Program-made: the position numbers and the translations under genes
Origin: CAMQVM01 sp044433365
GTDB lineage: Bacteria > Bacteroidota > Bacteroidia > Bacteroidales > Rikenellaceae
Assembly (NCBI GenBank): GCA_044433365.1
Contig: JAWXTR010000127.1
Span: 1-6,801 of the forward strand
Direction of reading: 5' to 3'
Length of the DNA: 6,801 nucleotides
Notes under the pieces: model-generated
What the model saw: only the letters and a program-made list of their open reading frames with translations
Database searches by the model: none
Told to the model about the DNA's origin: nothing
Shown: one piece after another, positions 1-5,842 of the stretch
Layout: every line of letters starts with the position of its first letter
Position numbering within the stretch: position 1 is the stretch's first letter

Positions 1-105
1 GCTATATTTTGCATTTTGCCCCAAAAGCACCATAACGCAATCAGCAGAATATCAACCACATTTACAATAAGTTACACCATTTTGCCCTACTTTGCTAAAT
101 GACCT
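1..105. mobile_element. Left-edge sequence foreign to the methylase gene; probable end of an inserted element
   Basis: Read on the minus strand, the methylase reading frame matches its family up to Ile-Lys-Gln (Gln codon at 106-108). It then changes to an unrelated tail and stops at 52-54. The family normally continues with a Gly-rich segment and a Walker A-like GxGKT loop, so the DNA from about 105 leftwards is not the native continuation. An insertion sequence or other element inserted here is the simplest explanation. A 10-base direct repeat, cattttgccc, occurs at 12-21 and 78-87, as is common for subterminal transposase sites, but it could be chance. No transposase reading frame is visible in this short stretch and I do not recognise the family. 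A deletion or rearrangement junction would look the same from inside the window. Confidence 0.4.
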
Positions 106-2673
106 CTGTTTTATCATCCAAATAGCGTCTTTTTGAGACTTGTAAAGATCGGGAATTCCGAGAGCTTTGAGGTTGAGATCGGGGAAATTTTGGTGTGAAC
201 CATCGTACTTTGGGCGAACAAAACAGTTGAATTTGCGGTTGTACATATTTGATAATTTATCCTTAAATTCGGGAGTCTGCTCTGAGAGCCAATCGGTGAA
301 ACCGTTGCGTATTTCATCAATCTTGGTATTTGCTAGCTGTATTGCTTCAGAGTCTCGCTCTTTGATTTCACTATCGCCACTAATTGTGGTTTTGGTGATG
401 TCGGGCACTGTGTTGAGTAGTGCATAACTCATTAATGAAATACCGTCATAGTTGCGTGATTGCCCTCTGACACAATATTTGTCATATATATTAGCATTTG
501 TGCTACGACTTTTAACAGAGTAATTATCAAGACTCTCTGAGTAAGCGATATTTACATCTGTGTCGTATAAGTATGAGGCATAACGTGAGTAGATTGCAGT
601 AGGTATCCAACGTTCACCGAAGTTAAAATCAAGCTCGTCAAATGATATTGGTCGAGGTGCTGCATCTTTTAGGGCATTTAATGATTTTTTGGCTCTCTCA
701 TCATTTGGATTCTCTAGCAGATAACTATCTACCTGTTCTGCCTTTTCAACTACATTACCTGCAACGAATCTATCAGCAATCTCATAATTATATATCATAG
801 GATTGTAGTAAATGCGTTCACCTAACTCCTCGATTAGAGCATCTTCGGTAGAAGATGTCAGTTTAGCCATATATTCTAAATCTACGTTACCATATTTATT
901 AAGCGATGCAGAAAGAGCTTCTTCGGCACTATTAACAGCTATGGTTTCATTTTGGGAAAATGCCACTGGGTGGTCGAAGATGTCAGCTTTAATAAATTTG
1001 CCATCTACTGCACGCTCCAACGAACACATCTCTCTGCCCGAAGCATCCATTAAAATGTACTTTGGAAAAAAGGCAGAGTTTAGGTTGCCGTATTTCGCTA
1101 CGAAGTTATCGTAGTGTGTATTTAGTTCTGTGCGTAGTTCGCTATGCTCTGTTTGAGTGCGCTGCTCAGAATTGAAAAGTTCAAAATAACTATCACGCAT
1201 TGGGATATATACACGGATTCGCTCCTCTTGTTTTGGTTGTAAATCAAGAGGATGGAACATTGCACCGCCAAATTTAAATTCACGAAGATAACCGATACTA
1301 TTATCTGAATCTATAACAAGTGAGCCATCTTTGTGGTGCGATAATATCTCGCCCTCCCATTTATGTGGGCTAAGGTCGATAACTGTTTCAGGCTCAACAG
1401 CGGCTATTGGCTTTGCTCGTTTAGTTGCCCGTGCGGCTCGCACCTCTATACTCATACCAAAGAGATCATATAGATTGTTTAAAGGTTTTTGCTCCACCTC
1501 GATAGGGGCTTCAACTGCTTTTACCGACTCATATAATTCTCTGTTTAGATGTTGTTTTATATCAACAGAGAGTATTGCTCGAATGTCATGAGCAATACCA
1601 TCACTACCTCCGCTATGTCTAAAAAGAATGGCTGGGCGACCATAAGGGTCGGTGTCTTGTTTCCACTCTGTATGGACTATATGAGAAAGGTTTCTAAAAT
1701 AGCTATTTAAATAAGCTCCACTGGGTCGTTGGTTGCTCTGAGTAAATAACTCTTCCTCTGGGGTAAGAGATTGTTTTGCACTATTTTTCTGTAAAATAAT
1801 TAAATCGCTACCTACATCTGTTCCTGCATGATCTGAAAATAGGTTGTTAGGTAGACGTATAGCAGAGACTAAATTGGCACGCTCCATTAGTAGTTGCCTA
1901 ATAAGTGTGTTTTGTGGTGAGTTCATTACTCCTTGAGATGTAATAAACGCCATCACTCCGCCTTCACGCAGCATATCAAGACCTTTTGCAAAGAAATAGT
2001 TATGAATACTTTTTGAGGCTTGCACCTCGGCATGGTTTTTACTCTTAGTATGTTCGGGATCAAATATGGCTACATCACTAAATGGAATATTTGAAGCGGT
2101 AATATCGAAATACCCTTTATAGTCGGATGAGATGGTTTCAAATCCTGCAATATTTACATCTGCTTTGGGATATAGAGCTTTTAAGAGTTTGCCTGTAATA
2201 ATGTCTTTCTCAAAATTAGTGCTTTCCATTAAAGGAGAAACCTTTGTAAATGAGTGCATAAAAGCACCTTGACCTGCTGAAGGGTCGAGGTATTTAGTTG
2301 CTACTATGCCATTATCTTTAAGCGATTGGGCAATGGAGTCGATAACATTTTGAGGTGTGTAGAATGCTGTTAGAATGGAGTTTTTTAAACTACCAATGTA
2401 TTGTTTATACTCTTCGGGCGTTGTGTTAGCTTTAATAACACTATGCAACTGTACTGTTAATGGGAAAAGTTCTAAATCAGATTTGGACCACTTTACAACA
2501 TCTGCTAATGAATTAGCAGGGTTAAGAATACATTTGAGTGCACCAAAACCACAATATTTTTGTAGAGTAGTACGCTCATCAGCAGTTGCTTCACGCTTAG
2601 ATTTATCTAACTCGAAGAGTAGGCGGATAGCTGTTAAGTTATCCGCCATTGCTTGTTGAGAGTTAAACGCCAT
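52..2673 (-). CDS. N6-adenine DNA methylase/helicase of conjugative elements, truncated before the helicase domain
   Basis: This is the amino-terminal 873 residues of the very large methylase-helicase proteins carried by Bacteroidales conjugative elements, which as I recall are usually well over 1,500 residues. Visible marks are FYTP (104-107), the S-adenosylmethionine-binding motif DPSAGQGAF (130-138), and a catalytic motif IV read as SNIPF (194-198) in place of the usual NPPY. Next come the methylase-fold segments GLDMLREGGVMAFITSQG (231-248) and VGSDLIILQKN (287-297). The pre-helicase segment is still recognisable through YKSQKDAIWMIKQ, after which 17 unrelated residues precede the stop. 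The ATPase loop and the whole SNF2-like helicase half are therefore missing. The start ATG overlaps the DUF1896 stop by 11 bases, which suggests translational coupling. The methylase half might still fold, but the intact two-domain enzyme cannot be made. Its role, presumed to be protecting or processing transferring DNA, is inferred. Confidence 0.85.
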   Translation of the reverse strand: MAFNSQQAMADNLTAIRLLFELDKSKREATADERTTLQKYCGFGALKCILNPANSLADVVKWSKSDLELFPLTVQLHSVIKANTTPEEYKQYIGSLKNSILTAFYTPQNVIDSIAQSLKDNGIVATKYLDPSAGQGAFMHSFTKVSPLMESTNFEKDIITGKLLKALYPKADVNIAGFETISSDYKGYFDITASNIPFSDVAIFDPEHTKSKNHAEVQASKSIHNYFFAKGLDMLREGGVMAFITSQGVMNSPQNTLIRQLLMERANLVSAIRLPNNLFSDHAGTDVGSDLIILQKNSAKQSLTPEEELFTQSNQRPSGAYLNSYFRNLSHIVHTEWKQDTDPYGRPAILFRHSGGSDGIAHDIRAILSVDIKQHLNRELYESVKAVEAPIEVEQKPLNNLYDLFGMSIEVRAARATKRAKPIAAVEPETVIDLSPHKWEGEILSHHKDGSLVIDSDNSIGYLREFKFGGAMFHPLDLQPKQEERIRVYIPMRDSYFELFNSEQRTQTEHSELRTELNTHYDNFVAKYGNLNSAFFPKYILMDASGREMCSLERAVDGKFIKADIFDHPVAFSQNETIAVNSAEEALSASLNKYGNVDLEYMAKLTSSTEDALIEELGERIYYNPMIYNYEIADRFVAGNVVEKAEQVDSYLLENPNDERAKKSLNALKDAAPRPISFDELDFNFGERWIPTAIYSRYASYLYDTDVNIAYSESLDNYSVKSRSTNANIYDKYCVRGQSRNYDGISLMSYALLNTVPDITKTTISGDSEIKERDSEAIQLANTKIDEIRNGFTDWLSEQTPEFKDKLSNMYNRKFNCFVRPKYDGSHQNFPDLNLKALGIPDLYKSQKDAIWMIKQRSFSKVGQNGVTYCKCG

Positions 2674-3103
2674 ATTGATTCAGATATATTAGGATTGCAC
2701 CTGTGATTTCAGTATAGAGTTGTTTATAATCATCGCTATCTTCAAAATCATCATTATACTCATATTTTCCAATAAATGGAGCGTAGATAGGAATTAGTCT
2801 AAGGGCGGCATCCCATGATTTTTCACTCTCTATGACATCTGAAAATTCATTTTCAATTATCCCTTTTACCATATTGTGCAGAGAGAAATGGAGACCTGAA
2901 AATAGATATTCGTTGGCATTTGCAATAGCTGTTTCGATATTTACTCCTTCGGATCTAAACATCTCAAAGAGTTCGGCAGCTCCATCGCCACGGGTTTTAA
3001 TAAAGTCTAAATCGTTGCTTAGCAGTGGGTGATTTTCGTTTAGAAATTGTTGTAGTGAAATTGAAAAGATTGAAAAATCTATATTGACTGGTGTTATTTT
3101 CAT
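2663..3103 (-). CDS. DUF1896 family protein
   Basis: A 146-residue acidic cytoplasmic protein recognised as DUF1896, a family almost confined to Bacteroidales mobile elements and normally encoded just upstream of the large methylase/helicase. Typical family features are the amino-terminal FLNENHPLL and FIKTRGDGAAELFE segments, the central YLFSGLHFS, NEFSDVI, and the carboxyl-terminal YTEITGAILIYLNQYGV. The frame is open to 3175, but the extra 24 codons are a translation of the terminator hairpin and its T run. The ATG at 3101-3103 gives the usual family length and follows an A/T-rich leader typical of the group. The stop (2663-2665) lies inside the start of the methylase, so the two genes form one translationally coupled unit. 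The molecular function is unknown. A partner role for the downstream methylase/helicase is inferred from the conserved gene order only. Confidence 0.87.
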   Translation of the reverse strand: MKITPVNIDFSIFSISLQQFLNENHPLLSNDLDFIKTRGDGAAELFEMFRSEGVNIETAIANANEYLFSGLHFSLHNMVKGIIENEFSDVIESEKSWDAALRLIPIYAPFIGKYEYNDDFEDSDDYKQLYTEITGAILIYLNQYGV

Positions 3104-3111
3104 AGTTGTTA

Positions 3112-3183
3112 AAATTTTAGTGATTTTTGATTTAATAAAAAGGCACTCAGGGTATCCCTCCCTAAGTGCCACCACTAAAATCC
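3112..3183 (-). promoter_or_regulatory. Leader RNA outer stem enclosing the terminator, upstream of the DUF1896 gene
   Basis: On the minus-strand transcript, ATTTTAGTG (3181-3173) is perfectly complementary to CACTAAAAT (3122-3114). Pairing extends by one G-U and one U-A pair towards the terminator hairpin (3172-3171 with 3123-3124) and by two G-U pairs outward (3183-3182 with 3112-3113), about 13 pairs in all. The upstream arm contains the stop codon of the leader ORF. The downstream arm lies 9 to 21 bases before the DUF1896 ATG, where a ribosome would bind. The terminator hairpin sits inside. A ribosome finishing the leader peptide would open this stem, so translation of the leader could control exposure of the DUF1896 start. 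The pairing is seen in the sequence; the regulatory reading is inference. Confidence 0.45.
3137..3170 (-). terminator. Rho-independent terminator or attenuator upstream of the DUF1896 gene
   Basis: The arms 3142-3152 and 3160-3170 pair over 11 positions around a 7-base loop. The only non-Watson-Crick position (3148/3164) is a G-U pair in minus-strand RNA and a C-A mismatch in plus-strand RNA. In the minus direction the stem is followed at once by five T residues (3141-3137); in the plus direction no T run follows. It therefore acts on leftward transcripts. It lies between the promoter at 3230-3261 and the DUF1896 start, so besides ending readthrough from the gene at 3312-3557 it must be passed by the promoter's own transcript, which is the arrangement of an attenuator. 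Confidence 0.75.
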
Positions 3184-3207
3184 AAGTAAAAATAGTATTA
3201 AAACCAT
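3175..3207 (-). CDS. Possible 10-residue leader peptide, MVLILFLLGF
   Basis: An ATG at 3207-3205 opens a 10-codon frame, MVLILFLLGF, ending in TAG (3177-3175). The stop is four bases before the terminator hairpin and inside the outer stem. The peptide is wholly hydrophobic, with four leucine codons of which three (TTA, CTA, TTA) are A/T-ending. It begins about 17 bases downstream of the start point expected from the promoter at 3230-3261. Position and size fit a leader peptide of an attenuation system. Translational attenuation through a very short leader ORF is known for tetQ of CTnDOT in the same group of bacteria. A chance ORF of this size is quite possible in AT-rich DNA, so confidence rests on the arrangement rather than the peptide itself. 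Confidence 0.35.
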   Translation of the reverse strand: MVLILFLLGF

Positions 3208-3229
3208 TTATAACCTATGATTATAGTGG

Positions 3230-3261
3230 CAAAGATAGTGAAAGTAAAGACGAAATACAAA
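3230..3261 (-). promoter_or_regulatory. Bacteroidetes-type promoter for the DUF1896-methylase operon
   Basis: On the minus strand a TTTG (3261-3258) is followed after exactly 20 bases by TATCTTTG (3237-3230). This matches the Bacteroidetes primary-sigma consensus TTTG-N19-21-TAnnTTTG at every defined position. The start point would be near 3224, giving a leader of about 120 bases before the DUF1896 ATG that includes the leader ORF and the terminator hairpin. It lies in the gap between the 81-residue gene and the DUF1896 gene. Confidence 0.65.
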
Positions 3262-3311
3262 TCGCATTTACCTTTGGTAGGTTCTAATTATAATAAAATT
3301 GATTATGCAGA

Positions 3312-3557
3312 TTACTCCCAAATTTCCCCATCTGAATTGTCTAAAGATAGTTGTAAATTGTATTTTTTTATTAATACTTCGGCTTGGCTCCTGTTAATCT
3401 CTATATTACAAACTGCATTGTGCCCAAAATACAACTCGTAAAATAGCTCGTTACGATCTGCAATAATGCACGGATAGCAGATAATTATAAAGCCACAAGG
3501 CATTGTATCTAGTGGAATTTCCACCCAATCATTATCATTGATTTTTATTGTATTCAT
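3312..3557 (-). CDS. Small hypothetical protein, 81 residues
   Basis: I do not recognise a named family. The 81-residue product has no signal peptide or convincing membrane helix, although the stretch CGFIIICYPCII (21-32) is hydrophobic and contains two cysteines. The second half, with SQAEVLIKKYNLQLSLDN (57-74), looks like a normal folded protein (helix then strand) rather than a random frame. The ATG at 3555-3557 follows an A/T-rich leader typical of the group. The gene sits 163 bases downstream of the DUF4099/DUF3945 gene on the same strand, and no TTTG/TAnnTTTG promoter is visible in that gap, so it is probably read from upstream. Transcripts would end at the terminator at 3137-3170. Its function is unknown. 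The position suggests an accessory protein of the element. Confidence 0.6.
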   Translation of the reverse strand: MNTIKINDNDWVEIPLDTMPCGFIIICYPCIIADRNELFYELYFGHNAVCNIEINRSQAEVLIKKYNLQLSLDNSDGEIWE

Positions 3558-3621
3558 ACTATTTTTATTTGTTTTATAATGGGGACTTTTAATATCTGGC
3601 TTTTTGAGTTTTTTTAAATGT

Positions 3622-3666
3622 GGTGTAATTGCTATTATTTATTTTTTCTGAAAAAATTAGCACACC
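3622..3666. repeat. Imperfect inverted repeat in the gap between the 81-residue and DUF4099 genes
   Basis: Three nested complementary blocks, ggtgt/acacc (3622-3626 with 3662-3666), gcta/tagc (3631-3634 with 3658-3661) and attttt-type/aaaaaat (3641-3647 with 3651-3657), form a hairpin with unpaired bases on the left side. No T run follows on either strand, so it is not a canonical terminator. It could slow or end the DUF4099 transcript, protect its 3' end, or be a remnant of a small palindromic element. The rest of the gap 3558-3720 is AT-rich with no recognisable gene. Confidence 0.35.
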
Positions 3667-3697
3667 TCATAGCGACAATAAGTGATGTAATATTTAA

Positions 3698-3724
3698 AGG
3701 GAATTTCTAAAAATTGGATTTTAA
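3698..3724. repeat. Second copy of the palindromic element's end (27 bases, inverted)
   Basis: The reverse complement of 3698-3724 matches 5813-5839 at 26 of 27 positions; the single difference lies at 3704, opposite 5833. That other site is the right arm tip of the 162-bp palindromic element in rteC. The two copies face each other and enclose about 2.1 kb. The copy begins with the same GGGAA-type tip and runs rightwards over the stop codon of the DUF4099/DUF3945 gene. Beyond the repeat, similarity to the element fades and I find no matching opposite end. It therefore looks like a lone or decayed end rather than a complete insertion. Confidence 0.7.
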
Positions 3725-5133
3725 AGTTTTAGCTTAGATTTATTTTGGTTTAGAGTTGGCTCTTTATCATTGGAGTTTTGTCCCTGCTTTAGAGGCTCTG
3801 TTGAGTGTTTTGATTGTTCATTGTTCTTCCCTTCAGAGTTTACAGCTACTTGAGTCGCAGAATTGTTGTCGGCAGTTACACCCTGTTTTTTTCGTGGATC
3901 CCATCGGAAAAAATCGAGTTTCCCTTGCTCCTCGTTAACCTTGATATATGCGTTGTATTTCTCTCCTTTCTTGTCTAGCATATTTTCTACGTAGATAACT
4001 TCGCCATTTTTAAGGCTTGTTTGATTCTCTTTGGTTAAATCGACACCGCCAATTTTATTTGGGATTCTAACACCACCTTCGTCAGCTCGCAATTTTCGTT
4101 GCTGTTTTAATTCATCTGCAAATCTAAACGTGATACCTTTCTCAGCAGCATTAACTTGGATAATTGCATCAAATTGCTTACCGTTTTTAGAGGTCATACC
4201 TTCTACCTCTACTGGCTTGCCTTCAAGTAGACTTGCACGTTGCATTTCTGATAAAGTTACACCTTTGATTTCTTTTGGAATACGGATGTTCTTAGCATTG
4301 TATGCAATAAGTTCGTTAGTTTTACTATCAATACTAACGTAAGATGGAATTACCTCACCTGTTTTTTTGTTTACAATCTCAATTTGTCGGCCCAAATGTC
4401 CAGTTTTACGAAGATTGGTTTTATCTTGTGCTGAGAATGTTATACCATAAAAAGGACGGTCAAGTTGTGGAGCTTTTCGAATAGCATGGATTACAGGTAT
4501 CAATTTGTCATCCTCTGTGCGCCTTAAAGATAGGCGGGCATCGGTATTGATAGTTAGGTTGTCAACTTTTATTGTAATTTGGTGTAATTCAGAACTACGT
4601 CGATAATTAAGCATATCATTAAGTGCTCCCGATTTTTCTAGGTTCTCTTTTGTAATTCCAATCTTACTAAAAGTATCCCAATCAATTTTGGAAGCATCCA
4701 TTGCTTGATAACCAGTTTGTTTTGACTGTTCTTTTTTCTCTTGGTTCTCTTGTTTCGATGTAGCTTGTTGTTGAGTTGTGTTCTGTTCATATTTTGACGT
4801 GTCAACTTTATACTCAGAAAGAAACTCTTTGCCCTCTTCTCCGCTATTTAGTAATCCTTTGATAGCATCGGCAACTTGTTCAATACCATCCATTGATATA
4901 CGGTATAATCCAGTGTGTTTAGGATTCTTCGCCTGAGCAAAGTAGTTTACTAAAAAGTTCTCAAGCATATTGTTACGCTTGTCAAATTTTAAAAAGTCAG
5001 CTTCATTAGCCTGTTTAGGAGCGACTGTTTTTAGTTCTCCATTTTCGTCTACTTTTGATACTACTTCAAGTTGGTTGCTATCTTTATTATCGACCAGCAA
5101 AACCTCTTTTTCTTGTTCTAATTCTTGCGCCAT
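3721..5133 (-). CDS. DUF4099/DUF3945 domain protein of conjugative elements
   Basis: A 470-residue soluble protein. Residues 1-110 are an acidic amino-terminal domain (FLKFDKRNNMLENFLVNYF at 47-65) common in this family. Residues 112-140 are a Gln/Lys-rich linker. DUF4099 begins at about 148 (KIDWDTFSKIGITKENLEKSG) and continues through PQLDRPFYGITF. Two DUF3945 repeats follow at about 281-338 and 353-411, aligned by RIPKEIKGVTL/RIPNKIGGVDL, EVEGMTSKNGKQFDA/YVENMLDKKGEKYNA and FRF/FFRW. The tail from about 415 is low-complexity Asn/Gln/Lys. Such proteins accompany topoisomerase, DUF1896 and methylase/helicase genes in CTnDOT-like elements, but their biochemical role is not established. The ATG at 5131-5133 follows an A-rich leader. 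The last codons and stop overlap the 27-base repeat at 3698-3724, so the natural carboxyl end may have been altered. Confidence 0.85.
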   Translation of the reverse strand: MAQELEQEKEVLLVDNKDSNQLEVVSKVDENGELKTVAPKQANEADFLKFDKRNNMLENFLVNYFAQAKNPKHTGLYRISMDGIEQVADAIKGLLNSGEEGKEFLSEYKVDTSKYEQNTTQQQATSKQENQEKKEQSKQTGYQAMDASKIDWDTFSKIGITKENLEKSGALNDMLNYRRSSELHQITIKVDNLTINTDARLSLRRTEDDKLIPVIHAIRKAPQLDRPFYGITFSAQDKTNLRKTGHLGRQIEIVNKKTGEVIPSYVSIDSKTNELIAYNAKNIRIPKEIKGVTLSEMQRASLLEGKPVEVEGMTSKNGKQFDAIIQVNAAEKGITFRFADELKQQRKLRADEGGVRIPNKIGGVDLTKENQTSLKNGEVIYVENMLDKKGEKYNAYIKVNEEQGKLDFFRWDPRKKQGVTADNNSATQVAVNSEGKNNEQSKHSTEPLKQGQNSNDKEPTLNQNKSKLKL

Positions 5134-5161
5134 TTACATCTATTTTAATTAATGTTGAGGG

Positions 5162-5190
5162 CGAAGATAATAACTTAAATAGTTAATAAA
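5162..5190 (-). promoter_or_regulatory. Probable promoter of the DUF4099/DUF3945 gene
   Basis: On the minus strand TATCTTCG (5169-5162) matches the Bacteroidetes TAnnTTTG element with one substitution, and it lies about 29 bases before the ATG at 5133. A weak upstream TTTA (5190-5187) stands 17 bases away, so the -33 part is poor. The context resembles the stronger promoter at 3230-3261. The intergenic region 5134-5321 is shared with the divergent rteC. Confidence 0.4.
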
Positions 5191-5277
5191 GTGATTGTAA
5201 GATGGTTGTAGAGTACTTGGCTTTAGATGGCATCATTTGGCATTGAAGAGTCGATAAATATTTTATTTTATTAGGTT

Positions 5278-5295
5278 CTAAGAAATAGTTCTTAG
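5278..5295. promoter_or_regulatory. Perfect inverted repeat upstream of rteC; candidate operator
   Basis: CTAAGAA and TTCTTAG, separated by ATAG, form a perfect 7-base dyad ending 26 bases before the rteC ATG. In CTnDOT, rteC transcription depends on the RteB response regulator, so a regulator-binding site in this leader is plausible, but the RteB site sequence is not something I can match here. A TTTG at 5236-5239 with TATTTTAT at 5259-5266 (spacing 19) is a weak promoter candidate upstream; the dyad would lie in the 5' leader. It could instead be a small RNA hairpin. Confidence 0.3.
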
Positions 5296-5321
5296 TGTAA
5301 TTTTTAAAAAAATATTTTTTT

Positions 5322-5726
5322 ATGAAACACTTTTTAGTGTCAATGATTAGTGAAGCAAATACACTAATCGAAAAGAAAACAAGTTTAAAGGATTGTAATT
5401 TACAATTAGAGGAGTTAAAAGAGTTGATGGAAGAGCTTAGTTTGATTTTGCACCAAATTAGAGAGAAGGTAGAGGAGAGTGAGTTGTCGAAAGAAACTGA
5501 AATCTTTTGTTTTAAGGAGGTAAAACCCCATATTTTGGGTAGATTAATGTTTTTAAAACAGGTGTATATCTTAAAAACAACTGAGAGTGTTGAATCCCCA
5601 AATTTTCAGCGTTCATTATATAAGCGTAAACAAGATTATATAGATAATGAGTTGTCTGATAATATTGAATTATATAGGGGGGTTCTAATAATTGGTTTTA
5701 TTCGATTTTTTATTTTGAGGTTTTAG
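5322..5726 (+). pseudogene. rteC: rteC, 5' half, interrupted by a palindromic element
   Basis: The first 118 residues are the amino-terminal half of RteC, the regulator that in CTnDOT activates the excision operon. Family features are an amino-terminal helical region rich in Glu, Leu and Lys, then EIFCFKEVKPHILGRLMFLKQVYILKTTES, and YKRKQDYIDNELSDNIELY. After the Tyr codon at 5673-5675 the frame enters the 162-bp insertion, adding an unrelated tail (RGVLIIGFIRFFILRF) before TAG at 5724-5726. Joining 5676 directly to 5843 gives ELY-RYYKAKS, the expected family sequence, and an uninterrupted 285-codon frame. The ATG at 5322 follows a long A/T-rich leader. The truncated product lacks the carboxyl-terminal DNA-binding half, so it should be inactive unless the element excises precisely. 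Confidence 0.85.
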
Positions 5727-5838
5727 ATTTGGATTTTGCAAAATGCGAGCGTAGTGGTGCCTACGTAAGCATTTTGTAAAATTCAAAGATGAAGCCTCAA
5801 AATGAAAAAGCGTTAAAATCCAATTTTTAGAAGTTCCC
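5677..5838. mobile_element. 162-bp palindromic MITE-like insertion in rteC, flanked by TATA
   Basis: The segment folds onto itself without any gap: two 78-base arms (5677-5754 and 5761-5838) match at about 59 of 78 positions around a 6-base loop, TGGTGC (5755-5760). The best paired parts are the tips (GGG, TTCTAA, AATTGG), the middle (ATTTTGAGG at 5712-5720 with CCTCAAAAT at 5795-5803) and the centre (CAAAATGC and CGTAG with their complements). TATA directly abuts both ends (5673-5676 and 5839-5842). Deleting the element and one TATA restores the rteC frame exactly. It encodes no transposase, so it would need one in trans. A second related end is at 3698-3724. Its terminal GGG and 4-base duplication do not let me name the parent transposon. 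If transcribed it would form a strong RNA hairpin. Confidence 0.82.
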
Positions 5839-5842
5839 TATA

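Noticed and set aside
812..1114. Plus-strand open frames opposite the methylase (also at 167-427, 1331-1591 and 2375-2659)
   Set aside because: They lie wholly within a clearly coding minus-strand gene with strong family similarity and have no recognisable protein features.
3104..3175. Upstream extension of the DUF1896 protein to an ATG at 3173-3175
   Set aside because: The extra 24 codons translate the terminator hairpin and its T run. The protein from 3103 already has family length.
3084..3441. Overlapping plus-strand frames at 3084-3287 and 3217-3441, and 4031-4342 and 4970-5152
   Set aside because: They are antisense to the promoter and leader region or to supported genes, and have no protein-like features.
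3622..3666. Intrinsic terminator for the DUF4099/DUF3945 transcript
   Set aside because: The hairpin is mostly A-T, has unpaired bases and lacks a T run on either strand, so it is listed only as an inverted repeat.
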